DNA of 33,481 nucleotides from Actinomycetota bacterium (GTDB taxonomy: Bacteria > Actinomycetota > CALGFH01): NCBI GenBank assembly GCA_036280995.1, contig DASUPQ010000331.1, forward strand, positions 1-33,481, in the 5' to 3' direction. Each line of letters starts with the position of its first letter. Position 1 is the first letter of the stretch. Under the pieces are notes generated by a model. It was not told where the DNA came from. It did no database searches and was given only the letters and a program-made list of their open reading frames with translations. Shown here one piece after another: positions 24,049 to 31,062 of the stretch. The position numbers were made by a program, and so were the translations under genes.

Positions 24049-25710
24049 ATGGAAGCGAGCGCCGACCGCCGGCTGGTCGCGGGCCGCTATGCCCTCGGGG
24101 GGCCGCTGGGCCGGGGCGGGATGGGCACGGTGTGGCGGGCCGACGACGTCCTGCTGGGCCGGGCGGTGGCGGTCAAGGAGGTCGAGCTGCCGGGCGGGCC
24201 GGGCAGGGGGCCGCCGGCGCTGCGGGAGCGGGCGCTGCGCGAGGCCAGGGCCGCGGCCCGGCTCAACCACCCGGGGGTGGTCACCCTCCACGACGTGGTC
24301 GAGGCCGACGGCCGGCTGTTCCTGGTCATGGAGCTGGTCGAGGCCCCGACCCTGCGCCACCTGGTCGACCGGTCGGGCCCGGTGTCGCCTGCGGGGGCGG
24401 CCCGGGTCGGGCTGGCCCTGCTGGACGCGCTGGACGCGGCCCACCGGGCGGGGATCGTCCATCACGACGTCAAGCCGGCCAACGTGATGGTGGCCGCCGA
24501 CGGCCGGGTCAAGCTGGCCGACTTCGGCATCGCCTCCCTCCAGGAGGACACCCAGCGCACCCTCACCGCCGGCCCCGGGCCGGGGGCCCGGAGAGGACCG
24601 GCGCGGAATGGCGGCGCCGGGGCAGGGGCCGGCGGGCCGGAGGGGCTGGCGGGCGCCGCGGGGTCGGGGGCCGAGGGGCCGGACCGGGCGGTGACGGCGG
24701 TGTTCGGGTCGCTGCCGTACGTGGCCCCGGAGCAGGCCAGGGACGAGCGGGCCGGGCCGGCGGCCGACCTGTGGGCGCTGGGGGCGACGCTGTGGTTCGC
24801 GGTCGAGGGGGTGGCCCCGTTCGAGCGGGCCGGTCCGGCCGCCACCCTCGCCGCCGTCCTCCACGACCCGCCCGGCCGCCCGGCCCGGGCCGGGCCGCTG
24901 GAACCGGTCCTGCTGGCCCTGCTGACCAAGGACCCAGGCGCCCGCCCCGGGGCCGCGGCCGTCCGCGGCATGCTGGCGCCGACGGCCACCGGGTCCCCCG
25001 GCCCGACCGCCCCGACGACCGCCGGTCCCCGCGGCCCGGCCGCGCCGACGGCCGGCACGACGCGCCTCCCCGGCGACCCGGCGGCCGCCACCGAGGTGCT
25101 GGTCGGGGCCGCTCCCCCGCCCGGCTGGGGCGAACCGCGCCCGGCGCCCTTGGGGCGACGGCCGCGGGGCCGGGTGCAGCTCCCGGGCTGGACCGCCCCG
25201 CCGCGGCGGAAGCGGCGCTGGGGGCGGCGGCTGCTGGTCGCCGCCGGGGTCCTGGCCCTGCTCGCGGTGGCCAGCAACCTCGGCGACGCCGAGCGGCGGG
25301 CCGACAGTGCCCCGGCCGGGCTGGGCGACCCGGTCCGGGACGGTCAGTTCGAGTTCGTGGTCCGCTCGGTCGACTGCGGCGCCGCGTCCGTGGGCCGGGG
25401 CCTCGCGCCCAAGACCGCGCAGGACCAGTTCTGCCTGGTCGCGCTCGAGGTCGAGAACACCGGCACCGAGGGCCGCACCTTCGGCGGCGGCCAGCAGTTC
25501 CTGTTCGACACCGACGGCAACCGCCACGACCCGGACCTGGACGCGACCGCCCGCCACGAAGGCGATGCCCGGCTGTGGTCCAGCCACCTCAACCCGGGCC
25601 AGCGCCTGGAGGGCACGCTCGTCTACGACGTCCCCGAGTCCGTCACCCCGTCACGGGTCGAGCTCCACGACGGCCCCCTCAGCGGCGGCGCCAGCGTCGC
25701 GGTGGCCTGA
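24049..25710 (+). CDS. Membrane-anchored Ser/Thr protein kinase with DUF4352-like C-terminal domain
   Basis: A 553-residue Hanks-type kinase. Kinase landmarks: glycine loop GRGGMGTVW (21-29), Lys43 in AVK, Glu65 of helix C, catalytic Asp140 in HHDVKPAN with Asn145, DFG at 158-160, and APE at 226-228. The usual HRD arginine is His139. A Gly/Ala-rich insert of about 45 residues (roughly 173-217) lengthens the activation segment. A Pro/Thr/Ala-rich juxtamembrane stretch leads to one transmembrane helix near 393-412, then an outside domain of about 130 residues (FCLVALEVENTGTEGRTF, FDTDGNRHDPD) that looks like DUF4352/telokin-like domains, not PASTA repeats. ATG 24049 has no clear Shine-Dalgarno; a -10-like CATACT at 24033 allows a nearly leaderless mRNA. 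The stop is 7 bases from the convergent gene. Confidence 0.88.
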   Translation: MEASADRRLVAGRYALGGPLGRGGMGTVWRADDVLLGRAVAVKEVELPGGPGRGPPALRERALREARAAARLNHPGVVTLHDVVEADGRLFLVMELVEAPTLRHLVDRSGPVSPAGAARVGLALLDALDAAHRAGIVHHDVKPANVMVAADGRVKLADFGIASLQEDTQRTLTAGPGPGARRGPARNGGAGAGAGGPEGLAGAAGSGAEGPDRAVTAVFGSLPYVAPEQARDERAGPAADLWALGATLWFAVEGVAPFERAGPAATLAAVLHDPPGRPARAGPLEPVLLALLTKDPGARPGAAAVRGMLAPTATGSPGPTAPTTAGPRGPAAPTAGTTRLPGDPAAATEVLVGAAPPPGWGEPRPAPLGRRPRGRVQLPGWTAPPRRKRRWGRRLLVAAGVLALLAVASNLGDAERRADSAPAGLGDPVRDGQFEFVVRSVDCGAASVGRGLAPKTAQDQFCLVALEVENTGTEGRTFGGGQQFLFDTDGNRHDPDLDATARHEGDARLWSSHLNPGQRLEGTLVYDVPESVTPSRVELHDGPLSGGASVAVA

Positions 25711-25717
25711 GCGCCCG

Positions 25718-26431
25718 TCACCAGTAGCCGCGGCGGCGGGCGTCGGCCACGGCCGCGGCCACCCCGTCGCGCCAGGGCTCGCCGTGGCCGGGGAGCAGCA
25801 GCTGCGCGTTCAGCCCGGCCAGCGCGTCCAGGGAGCTCCGGGCCTGCTCGTTGTCCTCGTTGACGCCCTTGACGAGCAGCCGCGGCCCGCGACGCCGCCG
25901 GTACGGGTCGAAGGTGACCAGGGTGTCGCCGCTGAAGACGACGCTGGCGTCCGGCAGGTGCAGGGCGCAGTTGCCGCGGGTGTGGCCGGGAAGGTGGCGG
26001 ACCCGGGGCCGCCCGGGGACGTCGAGGACGTCGCCGTCGGTGAAGGTGCGGACCTCGGCGGCGTCGGGGGTGGCGAGCAGCCCGTTGCGGAGGCCGTGGA
26101 CGAGCAGCGGCCAGGCGGTCGGCCGCAGGTACAGCCGGAACGGCGGGAACCGGCGCAGCCCGGGCTCGGCGTCGCGCTCGTGGACCCAGACGGTGGCGTC
26201 GGAGTTGGCCTTCACCTGGTGGGCGAAGCCGACGTGGTCGGCGTGGGCGTGGGTGAGGACGACCGCCTCGACCGCCTCGACCTTGCCGCCGAGGGCGGTC
26301 AACGCGTCGGTGAGCTGCGGCCAGTAGCCGCGCATGCCGGCGTCGACCAGGGTGATGCGGCCCCCGCGCTCGATCAGGTACCAGTTGACCATGCGGGTGC
26401 CGAACCGGTGGATGCCGTCGGCTACCTCCAT
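25718..26431 (-). CDS. MBL-fold metallo-hydrolase
   Basis: A 237-residue metallo-beta-lactamase-fold hydrolase. The metal site is complete: THAHADH (His61, His63, Asp65, His66), LPGHTRGNCALHL with the third-motif histidine, FSGDTL with the bridging Asp, and PGHGEPW with the last histidine. The start MEVADGIHRFGTRMVNWYLI and ITLVDAGMRG are typical of the glyoxalase II/lactonase-like branch. The substrate is not evident. ATG 26431 fits the fold's first strand; the frame stays open far upstream but that stretch overlaps the DUF4126-like gene. That gene ends 38 bases upstream on the same strand, so the two may be one unit. Confidence 0.9.
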   Translation of the reverse strand: MEVADGIHRFGTRMVNWYLIERGGRITLVDAGMRGYWPQLTDALTALGGKVEAVEAVVLTHAHADHVGFAHQVKANSDATVWVHERDAEPGLRRFPPFRLYLRPTAWPLLVHGLRNGLLATPDAAEVRTFTDGDVLDVPGRPRVRHLPGHTRGNCALHLPDASVVFSGDTLVTFDPYRRRRGPRLLVKGVNEDNEQARSSLDALAGLNAQLLLPGHGEPWRDGVAAAVADARRRGYW

Positions 26432-26469
26432 GGCGACGGCCTTGCACGAGATCGGCGCCGCAAACCCTT

Positions 26470-26982
26470 CTAGCCGGAGTCGCGGCCGGCGGTGACCACG
26501 GCGACGGCCAGGGCGACGGCGAACAGGTCCTCGGCGGCGCCGAGCAGCGGGCCGGGGAGGCGGGTCCGCTCGGCGGCCAGGGCGCGCACCTTGGTGGCGG
26601 CGTAGGCGCCGGCGCCGGCCCCGGCAGCGCCGAGGAGGGCACCGAGGGGGCGCGACTCGCCGGCGTCGTACTGAACCGCGGCGCCGATCGTCCCGCCGGT
26701 GACCAGGCGCTGGGTGAACGGGCCCCAGGTGGTCCGGCGCGGCGTCATGGGGAGCTTGTCGGCGACCAGCTCGCCGGCGAAGGCGACCAGCGCGCCGCCC
26801 GTCCCCTGGGGCGAGGCGAACCGGCGGGCCAGCCGGCCCGCGCCCGGGTCGAAGCGGCCCTGCCTGGCCTCGACGGCCAGGAGGGCGACCGGGACCTGGG
26901 AGCGGATGCCGGTGACGAACCCGAGCAGCAGCGCCCTGACGGGCGGCGGCAGGGGTGGCAGGAGGGAGGGGGCCCGGTCCAC
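26470..26982 (-). CDS. DUF4126-like integral membrane protein
   Basis: A 170-residue hydrophobic protein matching the pattern of DUF4126 members: RALLLGFVTGIRSQVPVALL near the start, ELVADKLPMTPRRTTWGPFT, GGTIGAAV, a Gly/Ala-rich helix (LGALLGAAGAGAGAYAATKV) and a final helix AAEDLFAVALAVAVVTAG. About four membrane segments are expected. Function is unknown in the family. The start is GTG 26982, with AAGGAG 5 bases upstream, which excludes the much longer open frame. It diverges from the phosphotransferase gene with 40 bases between the starts. Confidence 0.75.
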   Translation of the reverse strand: MDRAPSLLPPLPPPVRALLLGFVTGIRSQVPVALLAVEARQGRFDPGAGRLARRFASPQGTGGALVAFAGELVADKLPMTPRRTTWGPFTQRLVTGGTIGAAVQYDAGESRPLGALLGAAGAGAGAYAATKVRALAAERTRLPGPLLGAAEDLFAVALAVAVVTAGRDSG

Positions 26983-27022
26983 GGCGGCTCCTTCGGTTCG
27001 GCGGGTGCATGATGCTAGCCGC

Positions 27023-27955
27023 ATGGCCGCGATCGAGCCTCCCGAAACCAGCCGGGTCGCCCGGCTGCTCCGCCGCCGCCCGCCGGCGGCCGCCCTGCGC
27101 TGGGCGGCGGCGCCGTTCGGCCCCGGGAGCCGGGTGGTGGCGGTGCGGCCGCTGCCGTCGGCCTGGCTGGCCAACCACGCCGTCGACGTGGCCGACGCGG
27201 CCGGCGCGACCCATCGGCTGGTGCTGCGCCGCTGGGCGCGACCCGGCTGGGACGACGAGGACCCCGACTTCACCGCCGCCCGCGAGGCGGCCATCCTGGA
27301 GCTCCTCGCCCCCACCCCGGTGCCGGCGCCGCCGCTGGTCGCCGCCGACCCCGACGCCGCCGTCTGCGACGTGCCCGCGTTGCTGGTCAGCCGCCTCCCC
27401 GGCGCCCCGCCCGACCTCCACGACCCGGCCGCCCTGGTCGAGGGTCTGGCCGCGGCCCTCCCGCCCATCCATGCCGTGACCGTTCCGGCGACCCGCGTCG
27501 TGCCTCCCCATCACCGCTTCTACGAACCAGCGACGCTGGTCCCGCCGGCCTGGTCGGACCGGCCGGAGTTGTGGGAGCGGGCGTTCACGGTGGCGGCCGG
27601 GCCGCCGCCGGACGACCGGGCCTGCTTCATCCACCGCGACTACCACCCGGGGAACACCCTCTGGACCGGCGGCCGGCTCACCGGGGTGGTGGACTGGATC
27701 GGCGGGTCGTGGGGGCCGCCCTCGGTCGACCTGGGCCACATGCGGGTCAACCTGACCGCCGACCTCGGCCTGGCCGTCGCCGACCGGTTCCTGGCCGCCC
27801 ACCGCGCCCTGACCGGCTTCGACCACCACCCCTGGTGGGACGTGGCCGCGACGGTCGACGTCGTCCCCGAGACGCCGCCGGCCTGGCGCGGCGTGGAGGA
27901 CCTGGTCGCCGCCGCCCTGGCCCGCCTCGGCGGCGAGGTCGGCAAAGCCGGCTAG
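27023..27955 (+). CDS. Aminoglycoside phosphotransferase (APH)-fold kinase
   Basis: A 310-residue member of the APH/choline-kinase-like superfamily, transferring phosphate from ATP to a small-molecule hydroxyl. The catalytic loop FIHRDYHPGNTLW places the base at Asp206 with the following Asn, and GVVDWIGGSWGPPSVDLGHM gives the metal-binding Asp224. An N-lobe-like part (NHAVDVADAAG, HRLVLRRWAR) precedes. Most chromosomal actinobacterial members are not true resistance enzymes, and the substrate here is unknown. ATG 27023 is chosen, with GTG 27005 as an alternative. A strong hairpin lies 17 bases after the stop. Confidence 0.85.
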   Translation: MAAIEPPETSRVARLLRRRPPAAALRWAAAPFGPGSRVVAVRPLPSAWLANHAVDVADAAGATHRLVLRRWARPGWDDEDPDFTAAREAAILELLAPTPVPAPPLVAADPDAAVCDVPALLVSRLPGAPPDLHDPAALVEGLAAALPPIHAVTVPATRVVPPHHRFYEPATLVPPAWSDRPELWERAFTVAAGPPPDDRACFIHRDYHPGNTLWTGGRLTGVVDWIGGSWGPPSVDLGHMRVNLTADLGLAVADRFLAAHRALTGFDHHPWWDVAATVDVVPETPPAWRGVEDLVAAALARLGGEVGKAG

Positions 27956-27972
27956 GCGTTCTGCCCGTCGTC

Positions 27973-27996
27973 GTCCCGCAGCTCAGGCTGCGGGAC
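27973..27996 (+). terminator. Hairpin downstream of the APH-fold kinase gene
   Basis: GTCCCGCAGC (27973-27982), loop TCAG, GCTGCGGGAC (27987-27996): a perfect 10-base stem. It starts 17 bases after the stop codon and lies before the patatin gene. No T-run follows, so it is a terminator only if U-less hairpins work here; mRNA 3'-end protection is another role. Confidence 0.55.
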
Positions 27997-28056
27997 TGCC
28001 CCGCCCGTAACTCGCGCAGCAGCGGAGCAAACAAGCGGTCCCGTAGCATGGGACGG

Positions 28057-29343
28057 ATGACCGGAACGGGACCTGTCCGGGTGGCGATCGCCTGCCAGGG
28101 CGGCGGCAGCCACACCGCCTTCACGGCCGGGGTGCTCAAGCGCCTCCTCGGCGCCGAGGAGCTGGCCGGGGTCGAGGTCGTCGGTCTCAGCGGCACCTCC
28201 GGCGGGGCCGTCTGCGCCCTGCTCGCCTGGTCGGCGCTGCTCGACGACGACCAGGCCGCCGCCGGCAAGCTGCTGGAGGCGTTCTGGGCCGACAACTCGG
28301 CCACGACCCCGCTGGAGCAGCTGGTCAACGCCTGGGTGCTGTGGGCGGCCAGGCTGGAGAACCTGGTCGTCCTGCCGGCGGTCAGCCCCTACGACACGCC
28401 AACGTCGGTGGCCGCTCTTGAGGAGTTCCGGGCCATGCTGGAACGGCGGGTCGACTTCGGGCGGTTCGCCGTCCCGGCCGGCGAGTCGCGGCCGATGCTG
28501 CTGATCGGGGCCGTGGACGTCCTCTCGGGCGAGTTCCGGGCGTTCAACAGCCGTCGCGACCCGATCACCGCCGACACGATCCTGGCCTCGGCGGCCATCC
28601 CCAACCTGTTCCGCTCCGTCCGGGTCGGCGACGGCACCTACTGGGACGGCCTGTTCTCCCAGAACCCGCCCGTCCGGGAGCTGGTCGACACCCGCCCCGA
28701 CGAGCTCTGGGTGATCCAGATCAACCCCAGGCGCTGGGACGGGGAGCCGCGGACGATGGTCGAGATCGCCGACCGCCGCAACGAGCTGGCCGGCAACCTC
28801 TCCCTGCACCAGGAGCTCGGCTTCATCGAGAAGATCGACCAGCTGCTGGCCGAGGGCCGGCTGGCCGCCGACGGCCGCTACAAGCAGATCACGGTGCGGG
28901 TGCTGGAGCTGTCCCGGTCGCGGCTGTCCCGGTCGCTCGGCACCGCCTCCAAGCTCAACCGCGACCCCGGCTTCATCCGCGACCTGATCGCCCACGGCGA
29001 GGCCATGGCCGAGGAGTTCCTGGCCGCGCTGGCCTTCGAGCGCGCCTGGCGGCGCCGCGACCCCGGGGCGGTGCTGGCCTGCTTCGCCGACGACGCCGAG
29101 CTGGTCTCGGCGCCGCCCTTCCCGGACCGGGGCAGCCTCCGCGGCCGCCAGCGGATCGGCCGGTTCGTGCGCGAGCACCTGACCGCCGACCTGCACGTCG
29201 ACCCGACCCGCAAGCAGGTGACCCGTGACCGGGTGACCTGGACCGTGCAGGCCCACCGCGACGACCCGGCGGCGGCGGTCCGGGGCCGGGCCGAGGCCGA
29301 GCTCCGGACAGGCCGGATCACCACCCTGCGCCTGGGCGGCTGA
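28057..29343 (+). CDS. Patatin-like phospholipase fused to a SnoaL/NTF2-like domain
   Basis: A 428-residue protein. Residues 1 to about 320 are a patatin-type lipid acyl hydrolase with a Ser-Asp dyad: the oxyanion loop CQGGGSHTAF, Ser48 in GTSGG, and Asp197 in YWDGLFSQNPPV. The last hundred residues (FERAWRRRDPGAVLACFADD, LRGRQRIGRFV, a closing beta stretch) look like a SnoaL/NTF2-fold domain, commonly a small-ligand pocket or dimer module. The frame is continuous across the join. ATG 28057 is taken as start; ATG 28048 is in frame too. TAGCAT at 28044-28049 could be a -10 for a leaderless mRNA starting near 28057. The stop abuts the convergent phosphoesterase stop with no gap. Confidence 0.85.
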   Translation: MTGTGPVRVAIACQGGGSHTAFTAGVLKRLLGAEELAGVEVVGLSGTSGGAVCALLAWSALLDDDQAAAGKLLEAFWADNSATTPLEQLVNAWVLWAARLENLVVLPAVSPYDTPTSVAALEEFRAMLERRVDFGRFAVPAGESRPMLLIGAVDVLSGEFRAFNSRRDPITADTILASAAIPNLFRSVRVGDGTYWDGLFSQNPPVRELVDTRPDELWVIQINPRRWDGEPRTMVEIADRRNELAGNLSLHQELGFIEKIDQLLAEGRLAADGRYKQITVRVLELSRSRLSRSLGTASKLNRDPGFIRDLIAHGEAMAEEFLAALAFERAWRRRDPGAVLACFADDAELVSAPPFPDRGSLRGRQRIGRFVREHLTADLHVDPTRKQVTRDRVTWTVQAHRDDPAAAVRGRAEAELRTGRITTLRLGG

Positions 29344-30072
29344 TCAGGCCGGGGCGTCCTCGGCGTCGAAGCGGAACACCTCGTAGGCGCGGCCGATCAC
29401 GGGGGCGGCGACGTTGCGCACCGGCACCCCGCCGGGGGTGGTGCCGGTGCGGCTGCCCCGGTGGGCGTGGCCGTGCAGGACCAGGTCGGCCCCGGCCCGG
29501 TCGACGGCCTCGGCCAGCAGGTAGCTGCCGAGGAAGGCGTGGATCTCGCGGGGCTCGCCGGCCAGGGTCTCGGCCACCGGCGAGTAGTGCAGCAGGGCGA
29601 TCCGGCGGTCCGCCCGGAGCCCCCCGAGGGCCCGTTCCAGCCGGCCGGCCAGGGTCTTGGTGTGGCCGACGAACGCCTTCATCTCCGGTTCGCCGAAGTC
29701 GCTGGCGCTGGCCCCGGCGAAGCCGCCGCCGAACCCCTTGCTGCCGGCGATCCCGAGCCGGCGGCCGCCCACCTCCAGCACCGCCGCCTCACCCTCCAGG
29801 ACGCGGATGCCGGCCTCCTCGAGGACCTCGGTGACGGCGTCCTGCTCGTCGGAGTGGTAGTCGTGGTTGCCGAGGACGGCCACCGTCGGCACCCCGACGC
29901 CGCGCAGCTCCTCGGCCAGCACCTTGGCCTCCTCGGGCCGGCCCCGGTGGGTGAGGTCGCCGGCCAGCAGGAACAGGTCGGCGTGGTCGGCCAGGCCGGC
30001 CAGGCGCGGGGCCAGGCGGCCCGCCGAGTCGACCCCGACGTGGACGTCGCCGACGGCCGCCACCCGGATCAT
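29344..30072 (-). CDS. Metallophosphoesterase (calcineurin-like)
   Basis: A 242-residue calcineurin-like phosphoesterase with all metal motifs: GDVHVG (Asp9, His11), GDLTHRG (Asp39), GNHDYH (Asn69, His70), LLHYSP and HGHAHRG. The length and compact ending fit the small single-domain members; cyclic nucleotides, nucleotides and phosphodiesters are typical substrates, and none can be singled out. Start ATG 30072 overlaps the stop of the nucleotidyltransferase-BON gene as ATGA, so the two are translated from one mRNA. A nucleotidyl-adding enzyme coupled to a phosphoesterase suggests opposing activities, but this is speculation. Confidence 0.9.
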   Translation of the reverse strand: MIRVAAVGDVHVGVDSAGRLAPRLAGLADHADLFLLAGDLTHRGRPEEAKVLAEELRGVGVPTVAVLGNHDYHSDEQDAVTEVLEEAGIRVLEGEAAVLEVGGRRLGIAGSKGFGGGFAGASASDFGEPEMKAFVGHTKTLAGRLERALGGLRADRRIALLHYSPVAETLAGEPREIHAFLGSYLLAEAVDRAGADLVLHGHAHRGSRTGTTPGGVPVRNVAAPVIGRAYEVFRFDAEDAPA

Positions 30073-30971
30073 GGCAGCGTCTCTACGAACGGGTCGGCCG
30101 CCGCGTCCTCGACGTCGGTCAGGTTGCGGACCTCCCGGCCGGGCAGGGCCTTGGCGATGACCTCGGCCACGGCGGCCTGCCGTTCGGGCGTGGCCACCGT
30201 CCCGGTCACCACCACCTCGCGCCCGTCGATGGCGACGTCCAGCTCCAGCTCGGCCGTCTGGGGGTCGCCGGCCAGGGCCTCGTTGGCGTGGGCGACCAGG
30301 TACTCGTCGGGCACGTCGGCGCCGGTCTCCTGCTCGCGGGCCTGCTCCAGCAGCGACTCGATCACCCAGTCGGGCACCCGCAGCCCGTCGGTCTGGGCGT
30401 ACAGCAGCAGGCTGGCCACCCGGCGCGGGCCCGGGGCGGCCCGGCGCAGCAGGTAGGGCCAGTCGAGCTCGCCCGTCTCGACCAGGGCGAGGGCGTCGAA
30501 CCAGTGCCGCTGGCGGTGCTCGCGGTGGACGATCGCCTTGATCACCAGCAGGTCCTCGGGGCCGAGGACGTTGAGCTGGAGGTCCTCGAAGGTGCCCTGG
30601 CGGACCCGCGACAGCATCTCGTCGTCGAGCACGATCCCGCCGGTGCTCTCGAAGATCACGTCGACCAGGACGCCGTCCTTGGTCGCCTTGTAGAGCCAGG
30701 TCTGGTCGGTCTCCTCGGTGTCGTAGCCGGCGTCGGCGAAGGCGCGCAGCATCGTCCGGGCGTCGTCGCGGCGCACGCACAGGTCGATGTCGTGGGTCCA
30801 GCGGGGCCGGCCCAGCGCGGTCGAGGCGATCCCGCCCATGAAGGCGTGCGGCAGGCCGGTGCCGCCGGCGACCGCGATGGCCTCGGTGAGCACCCGCAGG
30901 AAGGTCTCCTCGTCGACCTCGGGAAGGGTGCCCCGCCACTCGCGCTCGTGGGGGTGGTGCTCGTCGTCCAT
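30069..30971 (-). CDS. Nucleotidyltransferase-fold protein with C-terminal BON domain
   Basis: A 300-residue two-domain protein. Residues about 20-180 have the Pol-beta-like nucleotidyltransferase signature: GG at 46-47 in FMGGIASTALG, the metal pair Asp61 and Asp63 in THDIDLCV, and the third acidic residue Asp104 in VDVIFE, so the active site looks complete. A helical stretch (LLVIKAIVHREHRQRHWFDA) follows, as in antitoxin- or toxin-type members. Residues about 224-288 form a BON domain (ELELDVAIDGREVVVTGTVA, then AEVIAKALPGREVRNL). BON domains usually occur in envelope or stress proteins, and no signal peptide is seen here. ATG 30971 has only a weak AGGA upstream. It diverges from the antiporter gene and overlaps the phosphoesterase. 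Confidence 0.82.
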   Translation of the reverse strand: MDDEHHPHEREWRGTLPEVDEETFLRVLTEAIAVAGGTGLPHAFMGGIASTALGRPRWTHDIDLCVRRDDARTMLRAFADAGYDTEETDQTWLYKATKDGVLVDVIFESTGGIVLDDEMLSRVRQGTFEDLQLNVLGPEDLLVIKAIVHREHRQRHWFDALALVETGELDWPYLLRRAAPGPRRVASLLLYAQTDGLRVPDWVIESLLEQAREQETGADVPDEYLVAHANEALAGDPQTAELELDVAIDGREVVVTGTVATPERQAAVAEVIAKALPGREVRNLTDVEDAAADPFVETLP

Positions 30972-31004
30972 GTCCTGGCTGTTCCACGCCCGGCAGGCGA
31001 CGAA

Positions 31005-31045
31005 ACGCGCCGGTGGGCGCCGGGTGGCGGGCGCGACCGGCGCGT
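31005..31045. promoter_or_regulatory. Inverted repeat in the nucleotidyltransferase/antiporter divergent region
   Basis: ACGCGCCGGT (31005-31014) and ACCGGCGCGT (31036-31045) are perfect 10-base inverted repeats 21 bases apart, within the 91-base gap between divergent starts. It could be a regulator site or a hairpin in the antiporter leader, which has no clear Shine-Dalgarno. High GC makes chance repeats more likely. Confidence 0.35.
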
Positions 31046-31062
31046 GCCACCGTTGCCCCGTC

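Noticed and set aside
27023-27955. Aminoglycoside resistance gene
   Set aside because: The APH fold is present, but the sequence does not match a known resistance subclass and lies in an ordinary chromosomal setting with no mobile element.
27973-27996. Classical Rho-independent terminator after the APH-fold kinase gene
   Set aside because: The stem is perfect but no T-run follows on either strand, so I list it only as a hairpin with terminator as one possibility.
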